41,699 nt of DNA, from contig CAYMBZ010000008.1 of the NCBI GenBank assembly GCA_964388835.1, positions 1 through 41,699 on the forward strand. Reading direction: 5' to 3'. The notes under the pieces are model-generated. The model worked only from the letters and a program-made list of their open reading frames with translations. It ran no database searches and was not told the origin of the DNA. This DNA is from UBA1738 sp964388835 (GTDB lineage Bacteria; Bacillota; Clostridia; UBA1381). Positions within the stretch are counted from its first letter, which is position 1; each line of letters opens with the position of its first letter. Positions 1-7,019 of the stretch are shown piece by piece. A program made the position numbers and the translations under genes.

Positions 1-107
1 TTATTAATTATATCATATTTTTTTATTTTGTCAATACCTTTTTTTAATTTTTTTTATTTATTTTATCAAAAAAAACAAAACAAAACCAAAAAAATACAAA
101 AATATAC

Positions 108-136
108 TATACAATTCAAAAAAACTGTGATATAAT
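108..136 (+). promoter_or_regulatory. Probable sigma-A promoter of rhaA
   Basis: A perfect -10 box TATAAT (131-136) has an upstream TG, giving an extended -10. A weaker -35 (TATACA, 108-113) sits 17 nt upstream. The rhaA start lies 36 nt after the -10. The rest of 1-172 is A/T-rich and holds no other recognisable feature. Confidence 0.65.
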
Positions 137-172
137 ACAGTTATTAATATAGTAGAAAAGGAGAATGTAACT

Positions 173-1432
173 ATGTACGATATTGAAAAAGGTTACGAAC
201 TTGCGAAAGAATATTATGCTCAGTACGGCATCGATGTTGATAAAGTGCTGGAAATATGTGACAAAACACCTATATCCATGCATTGCTGGCAGGGTGATGA
301 CGTTAAAGGCTTCGAGAAAAAAGATGGCGGTCTTACCGGCGGTATCCAAACAACGGGAAATTACCCGGGTGCCGCAAGAAACGGTGAAGAGCTCAGAGCG
401 GATATAGAAAAAGCAATGAGCTTTATTCCCGGAGAGCTTAAAGTAAATGTCCACGCAAACTATCAGGAAGCCGACAAATTTGTTGACAGAAACGAAATTT
501 CACCGGAGCATTTCGCAAACTGGGCAAATTGGGCAAAGGAAAAGGGAATCGGACTTGACTTTAACCCCACATATTTCTCACATCCGAAAGCAGAAAACGG
601 TACGCTTTCCGCACAAGATGAAGAAACCCGTAAATTCTGGATTGAACATGGTATCCGTTCAAGACAAATCGGTGAATATTTCTACAAAACAACAGGAAAG
701 CCGTGCGTAATCAATCACTGGACTCCTGACGGCGATAAGGAATTTCCGGTAGACACCTTGGGTCCGAGAATGAGACTCAAAGACAGCTATGACCAAATTT
801 TCAAGGCTACCGAAAATATCGAAGGTGTTATTGACGGCATTGAATCAAAGGTTTTCGGAATCGGTTTGGAAAGCTTTACAGCCGGCTCACATGAATTCTG
901 CATGGGATACGTTATGAAAGCAAACAAAGACCATATCATTATGACTTTGGATACAGGTCACTATCATCCGACAGAAGTTGTATCCGCAAAGCTTGCATCT
1001 GTATTTACTTTCTCGGATTCTGTGCTTCTTCACGTTTCGCGTCCTATCAGATGGGATTCCGACCACGTTGTTGCTTTCGATGATGAAACAAAATCGATTA
1101 TGGAAGAGCTCGTAAGAATGAATAAGCTTCAAAATACATACATCGCAACAGACTTCTTTGATGCCTCCATCAACAGAATTGCCGCATGGGTTATTGGCCT
1201 CAGAAACACAAGAAAGGCTATGCTTTACGCACTTTTGCAGCCTGTTGAAATGATGAAAAAGCTTGAGGCTGACGGAGATGTTTCCGCAAGACTTGCCGTA
1301 ACTCAGGAATTTAAAGCCGCACCTTTTGCACTTGTTTGGGATTACTATTGCCAAAAGACAAACAAAGGTGTAGGTCTTGATTGGCTGGATGATGTACGTG
1401 CATATGAAAAGGATGTACTTTCAAAAAGATAA
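173..1432 (+). CDS. rhaA: L-rhamnose isomerase
   Basis: The enzyme interconverts L-rhamnose and L-rhamnulose, the first cytoplasmic step of rhamnose breakdown. The 419-residue product has the family's usual length and includes the N-terminal ISMHCWQGDDV signature (about residues 34-44) and the metal-site region around MTLDTGHYHP (about 261-270) expected of this Mn-dependent TIM-barrel enzyme. The ATG at 173 follows AAAGGAG (157-163) at good spacing. The gene has its own promoter and terminator and no rhamnulokinase, aldolase or transporter gene next to it, so it appears to be an orphan of a pathway encoded elsewhere. No regulator site was recognised. Confidence 0.96.
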   Translation: MYDIEKGYELAKEYYAQYGIDVDKVLEICDKTPISMHCWQGDDVKGFEKKDGGLTGGIQTTGNYPGAARNGEELRADIEKAMSFIPGELKVNVHANYQEADKFVDRNEISPEHFANWANWAKEKGIGLDFNPTYFSHPKAENGTLSAQDEETRKFWIEHGIRSRQIGEYFYKTTGKPCVINHWTPDGDKEFPVDTLGPRMRLKDSYDQIFKATENIEGVIDGIESKVFGIGLESFTAGSHEFCMGYVMKANKDHIIMTLDTGHYHPTEVVSAKLASVFTFSDSVLLHVSRPIRWDSDHVVAFDDETKSIMEELVRMNKLQNTYIATDFFDASINRIAAWVIGLRNTRKAMLYALLQPVEMMKKLEADGDVSARLAVTQEFKAAPFALVWDYYCQKTNKGVGLDWLDDVRAYEKDVLSKR

Positions 1433-1452
1433 TCAAACATAACACTCCACCG

Positions 1453-1480
1453 GGCACCGTAAATTTGCGGTGCCTTTTTA
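1453..1480 (+). terminator. Rho-independent terminator of rhaA
   Basis: A 7-bp perfect stem (GGCACCG 1453-1459, CGGTGCC 1468-1474) with an 8-nt loop is followed by TTTTT. It lies 20 nt after the rhaA stop. Confidence 0.9.
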
Positions 1481-1503
1481 TGCAATGAAAAAATCACAAA
1501 TAA

Positions 1504-1532
1504 TTGACAACACACCGAAAAAATGATATACT
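1504..1532 (+). promoter_or_regulatory. Sigma-A promoter of the thymidylate kinase gene
   Basis: Consensus TTGACA (1504-1509), a 17-nt spacer, and TATACT (1527-1532) preceded by TGA, giving an extended -10. The predicted start of transcription is about 30 nt before the ATG. Confidence 0.88.
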
Positions 1533-1568
1533 TTTTTATATTACAAGTATAGCATACAGGAGGAAAAA

Positions 1569-2540
1569 ATGTCTTCTAATTTAAAATTACTCGTATCGGA
1601 AAATCCCGATGTGGATTTTTTTACAAATCATATATCGGAACCTGAGAAAAATCAAATTATTGTCTGGTATAATAACGTGATTTCCACCGTCTCGGATTTC
1701 AGCGCCGTTTCGGAAACCTTTTTATGGTGCTGCCAGGACGGTGCGCAAGCGGAAAGTATGCAAAATTCGGACAGCTTTATCAATGCTTTGGAACAAAAGG
1801 CGCAAAGCATGGGAATTTCACGCGAATCCCTTGCCACGCTTTATTTTTCCCACAGCGCACTTTTCAACGATGCTTCTTCCGGCGAAATATCATCGTCTAA
1901 AAAGCCTGATGACCCCCTCTTTATCGTTTTTGAGGGACTGGACGGCTCGGGAAAAAGCACTCAAATCAGCATGCTGAAAGACAAGCTGAAACTCATGGGC
2001 AAAAAAGTGCATGTTACGGCAGAACCGACCACCTCGGCAACCGGCGGATTAATACGCGATGCGCTCAGCAACAACTACAAGCGTGAGCCGTCCGAACTTG
2101 CAAGCTTGTTTTTGACCGACCGCGTTACACATAACGTAAACCCTGTTTGGGGTATTCAAAAAATTCTTAATAACGGCATAAGCGTATTATGCGACAGATA
2201 TTACTACTCATCCTTTGCATATCAGGGATTGGGAACCGATTTACAGTGGGTAATGGATATAAACTTAAACTGCCCGCAAATACTGAAGCCTGATTTGTGT
2301 ATTTATCTTGACGTAGACCCCGGCAGCTGTAAGAGCAGAATCGACAGCGAACGCGCGCATCGCGAAATCTTTGAAGAGGACGAGAAATTTATGCGCGACA
2401 CCCGCTCACTCTTCTTCGATGTATTTAATCGCCTCGGTCCCGACGAAAACATAAAAATTATTAATGCCAACAGACCCATTAACGAGGTCGCATCCGATAT
2501 AATGACAACGGTCATGAGTCTCAGACAGCACATTATATAA
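1569..2540 (+). CDS. tmk: Thymidylate kinase with N-terminal extension
   Basis: The product is predicted to phosphorylate dTMP to dTDP for DNA synthesis. Residues 117-323 form a typical thymidylate kinase: P-loop GLDGSGKST (123-131), the EPT of the substrate site (152-154), DRYYYSS (209-215) and a lid segment rich in Arg and Glu (about 260-275). The ATG follows a perfect AGGAGG (1558-1563). The protein is 323 residues, about 110 longer than usual. Residues 1-115 are acidic, contain WCCQD, and match no domain I can name; a linker (SSGEISSSKKPDD) joins them to the kinase. A strong promoter and terminator make this a single-gene unit. It could be a specialised or second tmk paralogue rather than the housekeeping copy. 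Confidence 0.9.
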   Translation: MSSNLKLLVSENPDVDFFTNHISEPEKNQIIVWYNNVISTVSDFSAVSETFLWCCQDGAQAESMQNSDSFINALEQKAQSMGISRESLATLYFSHSALFNDASSGEISSSKKPDDPLFIVFEGLDGSGKSTQISMLKDKLKLMGKKVHVTAEPTTSATGGLIRDALSNNYKREPSELASLFLTDRVTHNVNPVWGIQKILNNGISVLCDRYYYSSFAYQGLGTDLQWVMDINLNCPQILKPDLCIYLDVDPGSCKSRIDSERAHREIFEEDEKFMRDTRSLFFDVFNRLGPDENIKIINANRPINEVASDIMTTVMSLRQHII

Positions 2541-2550
2541 ATGACAGTTT

Positions 2551-2584
2551 CAACATCCGCTTTTTGCGGATGTTGTTTTCTTTT
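2551..2584 (+). terminator. Rho-independent terminator of tmk
   Basis: A perfect 10-bp stem (CAACATCCGC 2551-2560 with GCGGATGTTG 2566-2575) and a TTTTT loop are followed by TTTTCTTTT. Confidence 0.93.
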
Positions 2585-2593
2585 AAAAAACTA

Positions 2594-2622
2594 TTGACAA
2601 AAATCCTTTTAGGTGATATACT
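2594..2622 (+). promoter_or_regulatory. Sigma-A promoter of the DUF2325 unit
   Basis: TTGACA (2594-2599), a 17-nt spacer, then TATACT (2617-2622) with TGA before it. It is nearly identical in layout to the tmk promoter. The palindrome at 2630-2645 sits on the expected transcription start. Confidence 0.88.
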
Positions 2623-2629
2623 TTACATA

Positions 2630-2645
2630 GTTAGCCCAGACTAAC
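2630..2645 (+). promoter_or_regulatory. Putative metal-responsive operator (GTTAG-N6-CTAAC)
   Basis: GTTAG (2630-2634) and CTAAC (2641-2645) form an inverted repeat with a 6-nt centre, beginning 8 nt after the -10 box, where a repressor would block the start of transcription. The half-sites resemble TTAG/CTAA boxes of DtxR/MntR-family iron or manganese repressors, and DUF2325 proteins are known to occur with ferrous iron uptake genes. The identity of the regulator is inferred. Confidence 0.55.
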
Positions 2646-2680
2646 CATGTTTGTAAAACACAGTTTCTGCGGGAGGATTT

Positions 2681-2830
2681 ATGATGAATGTACCAATCAA
2701 GGATATTACCATCGCACTGCTCTTTTCGGGGTTCTTTACCGCATTATCCGTATTTATAAAAAGAGCGTGCAGAGCTTGTATAATAAAAGGAGACAACAGA
2801 AATGCGTATAGTTATAGTGGGCGGGCATGA
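2681..2830 (+). CDS. Small membrane protein, function unknown
   Basis: An open frame of 49 codons starts at ATG-ATG (2681 or 2684), just after GGGAGGA (2671-2677), the first ribosome binding site downstream of a strong promoter. The product has one hydrophobic segment (about residues 9-26), then a basic, Cys-containing tail (KRACRAC). It overlaps the start of the DUF2325 gene by 29 nt in another frame, so the two may be translationally coupled. Small Cys-rich membrane proteins accompany FeoB transporters, but this one lacks the usual cluster of C-terminal cysteines, so I do not assign it to that family. It could also be a leader peptide. Confidence 0.5.
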   Translation: MMNVPIKDITIALLFSGFFTALSVFIKRACRACIIKGDNRNAYSYSGRA

Positions 2831-3089
2831 TTGCATGCACTGCCGTTACAAGCAGATATGCAAAAAATACGGATGTAAATGTAAGGTTTTTACACAATGT
2901 CCGGCAGATTTTCAAAACCAGCTCGGAAATCCCGATATGATTGTGGTGTTTACAAAAACCGTAGCTCATAAAATGCTGAAATGCGCCGTAAAGCAGGCAG
3001 AGCGCACCGGCAGTACCATTTGCTACGTAAATTCTTCAAGCGCAAACGCGCTGAGCGGAGCTCTGTCACAGCACTTTCAGATGAAATAA
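2802..3089 (+). CDS. DUF2325 domain protein
   Basis: The 95-residue product is almost entirely a DUF2325 domain: MRIVIVGGHD start, the DCMHCRYKQIC segment, VFTKTVAHKM, and the SSSANAL stretch near the C-terminus. The biochemical function is unknown. The family is known from iron-uptake (Feo) neighbourhoods, and the Cys residues here (CMHC, CKKYGCKC) could bind a metal. The ATG at 2802 follows AAAAGGAG. It is the second frame of a short operon controlled by the metal-box-like palindrome at 2630. No FeoA or FeoB gene lies in the window; immediately downstream are a second palindrome and then the convergent phage cluster. Confidence 0.85.
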   Translation: MRIVIVGGHDCMHCRYKQICKKYGCKCKVFTQCPADFQNQLGNPDMIVVFTKTVAHKMLKCAVKQAERTGSTICYVNSSSANALSGALSQHFQMK

Positions 3090-3101
3090 TTTTACATAAA
3101 G

Positions 3102-3117
3102 GTTAGTTTTGTCTAAC
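3102..3117. promoter_or_regulatory. Second GTTAG-N6-CTAAC palindrome
   Basis: GTTAG (3102-3106), a 6-nt centre and CTAAC (3113-3117) repeat the half-sites of 2630-2645 exactly, and both copies follow TTTACATA or TTACATA. No convincing -35/-10 pair accompanies this copy and no plus-strand gene follows. It may be a relic of a displaced promoter or an extra binding site. A 9-bp hairpin (3129-3153) follows it. Confidence 0.45.
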
Positions 3118-3163
3118 TTTTATTCTGTGAATATGCGCCCTCACCGCATATTCCGCAGCTATA

Positions 3164-3199
3164 ATTTTAGCGGGAGCGTCAAAACGCTCCCGCTAAAAT
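3164..3199. terminator. Bidirectional terminator between the DUF2325 unit and the phage cluster
   Basis: A perfect 15-bp stem (3164-3178 with 3185-3199) encloses a 6-nt loop. The arms end in ATTTTA/TAAAAT, giving U-rich tails both ways. It lies 5 nt beyond the endolysin stop on the minus strand and 75 nt after the DUF2325 stop on the plus strand. Confidence 0.92.
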
Positions 3200-3203
3200 A
3201 ACA

Positions 3204-3899
3204 TTATATTCCCTTATTTTCATACACGCCGGCGCGGGCATTAATTACAAGTGCCCGCATAAGTGTTTCCGGCAAATTAAGGTCGCTTTCCGAAGATCCC
3301 GAATATATTCCCATATCCATCAAATGCTGAATGGTATCTCTCGCCCATTCCGGAAGCTCCTCGGTATAGCGATACACCCTTTCCGATTGTCTTTTCAGTT
3401 CCTCAATATCATTTTTGATTTTTTCAAGCTCACGCTTTTCCCCCTCTGTCATGACGCAATCCTCCCATATTTCCATAAAATTTTCAGGTACGGTGTAGAG
3501 CATTTTCAATTTTTTCGGTGTGCTCCCCCAATCGGGAAGCTGAAAGTGCGGCTTATCGCTGATTTTCTTCCAGCGCCCGCCCCATTCAAGTCCCAATGAT
3601 TCTCCGATTTTTCCCGCCTTATCAAAAAATCCGTCCGCGTTATTGTATGCACCCTTGCCATCATTTCTGTAAAAATCAAAAGCAATCCCCCATTGGTGCA
3701 TGCTCATATAGGAACTTCCGCGCGCGTTGGTTACAATACTCCCCTTTTTGCTTCTTCCCTTTTCGTACAGTTCATCCTGCTCACTTACACTTCTCACGCA
3801 CTCGCCTATACCTACCGTCAAACCATTTTCTCCGCACCTTTCCACAAAAATCGGCGCCAATAAGCGAAGTCTCGGGTGCAAAGCATTAACATTCCGCAT
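3204..3899 (-). CDS. Phage endolysin, M15 family peptidase
   Basis: A predicted zinc peptidase that cleaves peptidoglycan stem peptides (L-Ala-D-Glu or D,D type) for release of particles. Residues 1-135 carry the M15/VanY-CwlK hallmarks SMHQWGIAFD (66-75; ligands H68 and D75), EWGGRW (105-110) and KPHF (116-119; H118). The C-terminal 90 residues form a charged helix followed by a segment (ELPEWARDTIQHLMDMGIYSG) resembling an SLH-like or wall-binding repeat. Length is 231 residues and there is no signal peptide, as expected for a holin-dependent enzyme. The start overlaps the holin gene by 14 bp. It is the last gene of the cluster. Confidence 0.9.
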   Translation of the reverse strand: MRNVNALHPRLRLLAPIFVERCGENGLTVGIGECVRSVSEQDELYEKGRSKKGSIVTNARGSSYMSMHQWGIAFDFYRNDGKGAYNNADGFFDKAGKIGESLGLEWGGRWKKISDKPHFQLPDWGSTPKKLKMLYTVPENFMEIWEDCVMTEGEKRELEKIKNDIEELKRQSERVYRYTEELPEWARDTIQHLMDMGIYSGSSESDLNLPETLMRALVINARAGVYENKGI

Positions 3900-4173
3900 T
3901 GCTTGTGTCCTCCGAGCTCTTTTCCATTATCTGCTTAAATGCTTGATGAAGCCCTGTTGAAGCAAGCCCCGTTATCATACCTTCCGTTACAAGCTCAATC
4001 GTAATTTTCTCCTCACTCGCGCATACGCATACAGCACCCAACACAGCCAACACTGTCGGAATAATCCTGTTATCCGCATCTTTTAACCAGTGCTTTAATA
4101 TGTACCCAACTGCCAGACAAAGCGCCGCCACTGCCGGCATATACATCTCAGATATAAAAGTTAAATCCTGCAT
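3886..4173 (-). CDS. Phage holin
   Basis: A 95-residue membrane protein with hydrophobic segments near residues 5-22 and 38-55 and the phrase LASTGLHQAFK near the C-terminus, typical of holins of the Dp-1 type. It would permeabilise the membrane so that the endolysin can reach the wall. The start at 4173 is chosen because GGGAGGT lies 4 nt upstream; an in-frame upstream extension would overlap the previous gene without a ribosome binding site. It lies directly before the endolysin and after the XhlA-like gene, the usual lysis cassette order. Confidence 0.85.
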   Translation of the reverse strand: MQDLTFISEMYMPAVAALCLAVGYILKHWLKDADNRIIPTVLAVLGAVCVCASEEKITIELVTEGMITGLASTGLHQAFKQIMEKSSEDTSNAEC

Positions 4174-4183
4174 TTCTACCTCC

Positions 4184-4426
4184 CTATTTGTGGTACCCCT
4201 CCAAATCCTCAATTCTGTGATTTGCCACCTTAAGCTCCTTTTCCAGCACAGCATCCAGTTTTTCCAGCTTATACACGCGTTCTATCACCCGATTGTGCAT
4301 ATCAACCTTTTTTTCAAGCTGTTCAATCCTGAAATTCACCAATCGTGAATTCACCGCAATTCCGGCAAAGGTTCCTATCGCACTCCCCAGAACGCTTATG
4401 ACAGAAATAATCGTTTCCGCTCCCAT
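4184..4426 (-). CDS. XhlA-like holin-associated membrane protein
   Basis: An 80-residue protein with an N-terminal membrane segment (about residues 4-25) followed by a coiled coil (FRIEQLEKKVDMHNRVIERV to the end, NHRIEDLEG). This is the layout of XhlA/haemolysin-like partners of phage holins. The ATG directly follows the TAA of the upstream gene, and GGAGGAAG sits inside that gene's last codons, so translation is likely coupled. Its role in lysis is inferred from family and position. Confidence 0.8.
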   Translation of the reverse strand: MGAETIISVISVLGSAIGTFAGIAVNSRLVNFRIEQLEKKVDMHNRVIERVYKLEKLDAVLEKELKVANHRIEDLEGYHK

Positions 4427-4657
4427 TTATTCTTCCTCCGTATACTCTTCCGTAGTCGGAACACTGCTCTCCGATTCAATCTCAGGCAAATCAATCGTGT
4501 TTTTTTCATCAATCAGCCTTTGAAGCTCTGCCAAATCCTCTTCGGTAAGCACCGCCTTTTCATAGTAGCCGTTTGCATTTTGAATTACCATGTAATCCGC
4601 CTGTTTTCCGACCGCATCCCGAAATCCCGTCATCAAAAATCTTCTGTAATCAAACAT
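4427..4657 (-). CDS. Small phage protein between fibre and lysis genes
   Basis: A 76-residue acidic protein starting MFDYRRF, with the phrase TEEDLAELQRLIDEKNT and a Glu-rich tail. Similar small proteins sit between tail fibre and holin genes in many Clostridia prophages; their function is unknown. The start at 4657 is preferred over an upstream in-frame ATG because GAGGAGGATAAGG precedes it at normal distance. It is adjacent to the XhlA-like gene. Confidence 0.72.
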   Translation of the reverse strand: MFDYRRFLMTGFRDAVGKQADYMVIQNANGYYEKAVLTEEDLAELQRLIDEKNTIDLPEIESESSVPTTEEYTEEE

Positions 4658-4670
4658 AACCTTATCCTCC

Positions 4671-5873
4671 TCATACATTTGCTCCCTGAGCTAAAACAGC
4701 GTTTTTCAGCTCGCTTATCACTTTATTTATATCCTGATAATACCTGATTTTTAAATTTTTCGGCTTGCTTGTATCGCCCGACCAAAGCATACACACCTCG
4801 CTGTTCGGAGCTTTTATTCTTCCGTTTACGGTAATATCGCTTTCCCCTGTACCGCTCACATGCTTTTTGCGAAGAAAATCTACATATTCGCCCGCTAAAA
4901 GCGGTTCGTCAAGCTCTGCCTCAACAGTGCTCCCGCTGTATGGCTCATAATCACTTTTCTCCGTCGCTTCCTCTATCTGTACATTTCGTATGTAGACAGT
5001 ATCTCCGGTTGTATAACCGAAAGTAAGCTTATTTATTACATCCGATGTGCTGACTCCGGAATATTTCGTCCATTCGGTAGATTGTATATGGCAAACATTT
5101 TCTGTGTATGTCGGATACCAAATCTTTATATAAGTTGTTACGCTATTTTTAGAACTGTTTCGTGCCTCCCACGAAAATACAAGCTTTTTATTGTTAAGTG
5201 CCAAAGGTATTCCGCCGGAATATTCGCTAAACAAATTCGGTACTGTTCCCTTATATGTTTTAACTCCGTTTTCATCATAAAAGCTTGTCCAACCGGGCGC
5301 CGACAAAAAAATACTGTCCGCATCAAATAAATTTTTGCCGCATGCATTAATTTTTATTTTATATTTTTCGCCGTCCGCATCTCCGCTTCCCGCTTCCGTT
5401 CCGTATGCCAAAAGCTTTGTAACATTCTCGCCCTCAAGCGCATCCGTTAAATATACGGGGAGCTCGGCTGTCGTTTCGGTTTTTGGCACTGCTGTGCTTT
5501 TATCTGCCTTTCCCGCGATTTTGCTGTCCAAATTCGCCGATATTTCCGATTTATCAGCCTCTGTCCAGTAATCAATTCCGCGTGCCGGCGAATGTCCGCT
5601 TTCGCCCTTTTCACCCCTGTCACCCTTTTCTCCGCGCTCACCTCTGTCGCCTTTGTCACCTTTTTCGCCGCGCTCGCCCCTGTAGCCGGCGCCGTTTACT
5701 CCGGTATCGATATATTCGTCATTCTTGAAATCATAAATATACCAATTTCCGTTTTCGCCGATTTTGGGCACAAACTTTTCCGTATCATCTCCACGTTCTT
5801 TAAGCTCCAATCTCTGCGAATCTGCGTTCTTCAATCTGAACCCATATCCTTGCACATTTTCAAGATGAATCAT
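4671..5873 (-). CDS. Collagen-like tail fibre protein
   Basis: The 400-residue product has an N-terminal domain of about 60 residues, then eleven consecutive Gly-X-Y triplets rich in E, K, D and R (about residues 61-95) of the collagen-like type found in trimeric phage fibres. A linker (EADKSEISANLDSKIAGKAD) and a large C-terminal domain with an AcGKNLFD-type phrase and a beta-rich carbohydrate-binding character follow. It probably forms a receptor-binding fibre. The start at 5873 overlaps the stop of the upstream gene (TGATG) and follows GGGGGAG. The repetitive DNA at about 5590-5700 encodes the triplets and is a likely site of slippage and length variation. Confidence 0.8.
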   Translation of the reverse strand: MIHLENVQGYGFRLKNADSQRLELKERGDDTEKFVPKIGENGNWYIYDFKNDEYIDTGVNGAGYRGERGEKGDKGDRGERGEKGDRGEKGESGHSPARGIDYWTEADKSEISANLDSKIAGKADKSTAVPKTETTAELPVYLTDALEGENVTKLLAYGTEAGSGDADGEKYKIKINACGKNLFDADSIFLSAPGWTSFYDENGVKTYKGTVPNLFSEYSGGIPLALNNKKLVFSWEARNSSKNSVTTYIKIWYPTYTENVCHIQSTEWTKYSGVSTSDVINKLTFGYTTGDTVYIRNVQIEEATEKSDYEPYSGSTVEAELDEPLLAGEYVDFLRKKHVSGTGESDITVNGRIKAPNSEVCMLWSGDTSKPKNLKIRYYQDINKVISELKNAVLAQGANV

Positions 5874-6190
5874 CACGCACTCCCCCAAACAACCGAAAAT
5901 TCGCCGCTAAGCTGTGTTTGTATTCCACCCTCGGGCTGAAGCACCCGCAGGCGATATATATAGTCACCAAGCTCCAGTTTTTCCTTTTCTTCCTCCGAAA
6001 ACCTTACAACAAAAGCATTTCTTTTCATAACCTCGGCATGGTTTATCAAAATGTCACTGTTTTCATTTTCGGCTATTTGAAGCTCAAGCACCGTTCCGTC
6101 TCCGTATGTACCGTCCGTACTTACCAAAAGTTCAAAGGTGTCACCCTTTGTATATTTTATGCTTCTGCCGAAATCAATTATATTAAGCAT
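5873..6190 (-). CDS. Putative baseplate protein
   Basis: A 105-residue protein starting MLNIIDFGRSIKYTKGDTF with alternating beta pattern (KGDTFELLVS, GDYIYRLRV). It resembles the small Ig-like N-terminal domains of baseplate upper proteins that attach fibres (BppU_N-type). GGAGGTGAGAGT precedes the ATG. It is translationally coupled to the collagen-like fibre by a TGATG overlap, suggesting that the two products work together. No catalytic motif is visible. Confidence 0.65.
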   Translation of the reverse strand: MLNIIDFGRSIKYTKGDTFELLVSTDGTYGDGTVLELQIAENENSDILINHAEVMKRNAFVVRFSEEEKEKLELGDYIYRLRVLQPEGGIQTQLSGEFSVVWGSA

Positions 6191-6201
6191 ACTCTCACCT
6201 C

Positions 6202-6975
6202 CTACAAAACAGCAAAATTCACCGTGCTTTCCGCATTAAAATTAAAATTGTGTCCCTCGATTTTCACATTTCTGCCGTTTCTTTTCACATTTACGTATCC
6301 CGCGATTTTCCCCGCTCCCGGGATTTGAGACACATTAATACTCGCATTACCGTCGTCTGCAAGCTCAATCAAATTCGAAGCATATGCATAATATTTCTCA
6401 TCAATATTCCATAATATAAAATGCGTAAAATCCGCTCCGACATCTATTGTGTACTCAGGCGTGGCATAATTTGTAAACATTATCTGCTGGGAAAAATCCC
6501 GCAAGCTCCTTGGCACTCCGAGAGGCACCTTTGACCTTGCAAAAATCCGCTTATCCGAAATATTTCCGGAAACATCTATCTCAGCCAGCGGTACGCTGTC
6601 CTCACCGCCCGCACTACTTGCAACAACGATATCAATGCTGTTTTGCGAAATGTTTCTTTTTATGTACACGTAACTCGCAGTGCCCGCTATCGGCGTTATC
6701 ACCTCACCTTCACTGTCTATTTCGATTGCCGAGCCGTCATACATAAAGCAAACACCCGCCGACACCTTATATATTCCGTCCTCACTCACCACTCTGCACG
6801 CCTCATACCCCGCCGCACCCGCGCTAACAGCCGATGCAACCGCAGAATTTAAATCTGCCGTTACCGCCCCGCTGTCGCTGAAGGTTACACCGCCCGATGT
6901 TAAATATGCAAACATCTCATTGACATCCTGTGCCGCATACACCTCATTATCCAAAAATTTACATTTATATCCCAT
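6202..6975 (-). CDS. Phage tail or baseplate protein, unknown
   Basis: A 257-residue protein starting MGYKCKFLDNEVYAAQDVNEMF. The N-terminal half is rich in small residues (SAVASAVSAGAAGYEA) and includes a beta-rich stretch (CFMYDGSAIEIDSEGE). Proteins with this start occur after the Gp37-like protein in Clostridia prophages and are usually called tail or baseplate proteins. Its place between the tail-end and fibre genes supports a structural role. AAGGGG precedes the ATG. The exact function is not recognisable. Confidence 0.65.
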   Translation of the reverse strand: MGYKCKFLDNEVYAAQDVNEMFAYLTSGGVTFSDSGAVTADLNSAVASAVSAGAAGYEACRVVSEDGIYKVSAGVCFMYDGSAIEIDSEGEVITPIAGTASYVYIKRNISQNSIDIVVASSAGGEDSVPLAEIDVSGNISDKRIFARSKVPLGVPRSLRDFSQQIMFTNYATPEYTIDVGADFTHFILWNIDEKYYAYASNLIELADDGNASINVSQIPGAGKIAGYVNVKRNGRNVKIEGHNFNFNAESTVNFAVL

Positions 6976-7019
6976 TTTTTCAACCCCTTAAAATACCCCT
7001 CTTAAATCCGTTGATAAAA

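Noticed and set aside
1..107. Poly-A/T stretch at the left edge as an origin or curved regulatory element
   Set aside because: It is simply A/T-rich upstream DNA; no DnaA-box clusters or repeated units were seen.
5590..5700. Tandem DNA repeat or CRISPR-like array
   Set aside because: The repetition is explained by Gly-X-Y codons of the fibre gene; there are no unique spacers between constant repeats.
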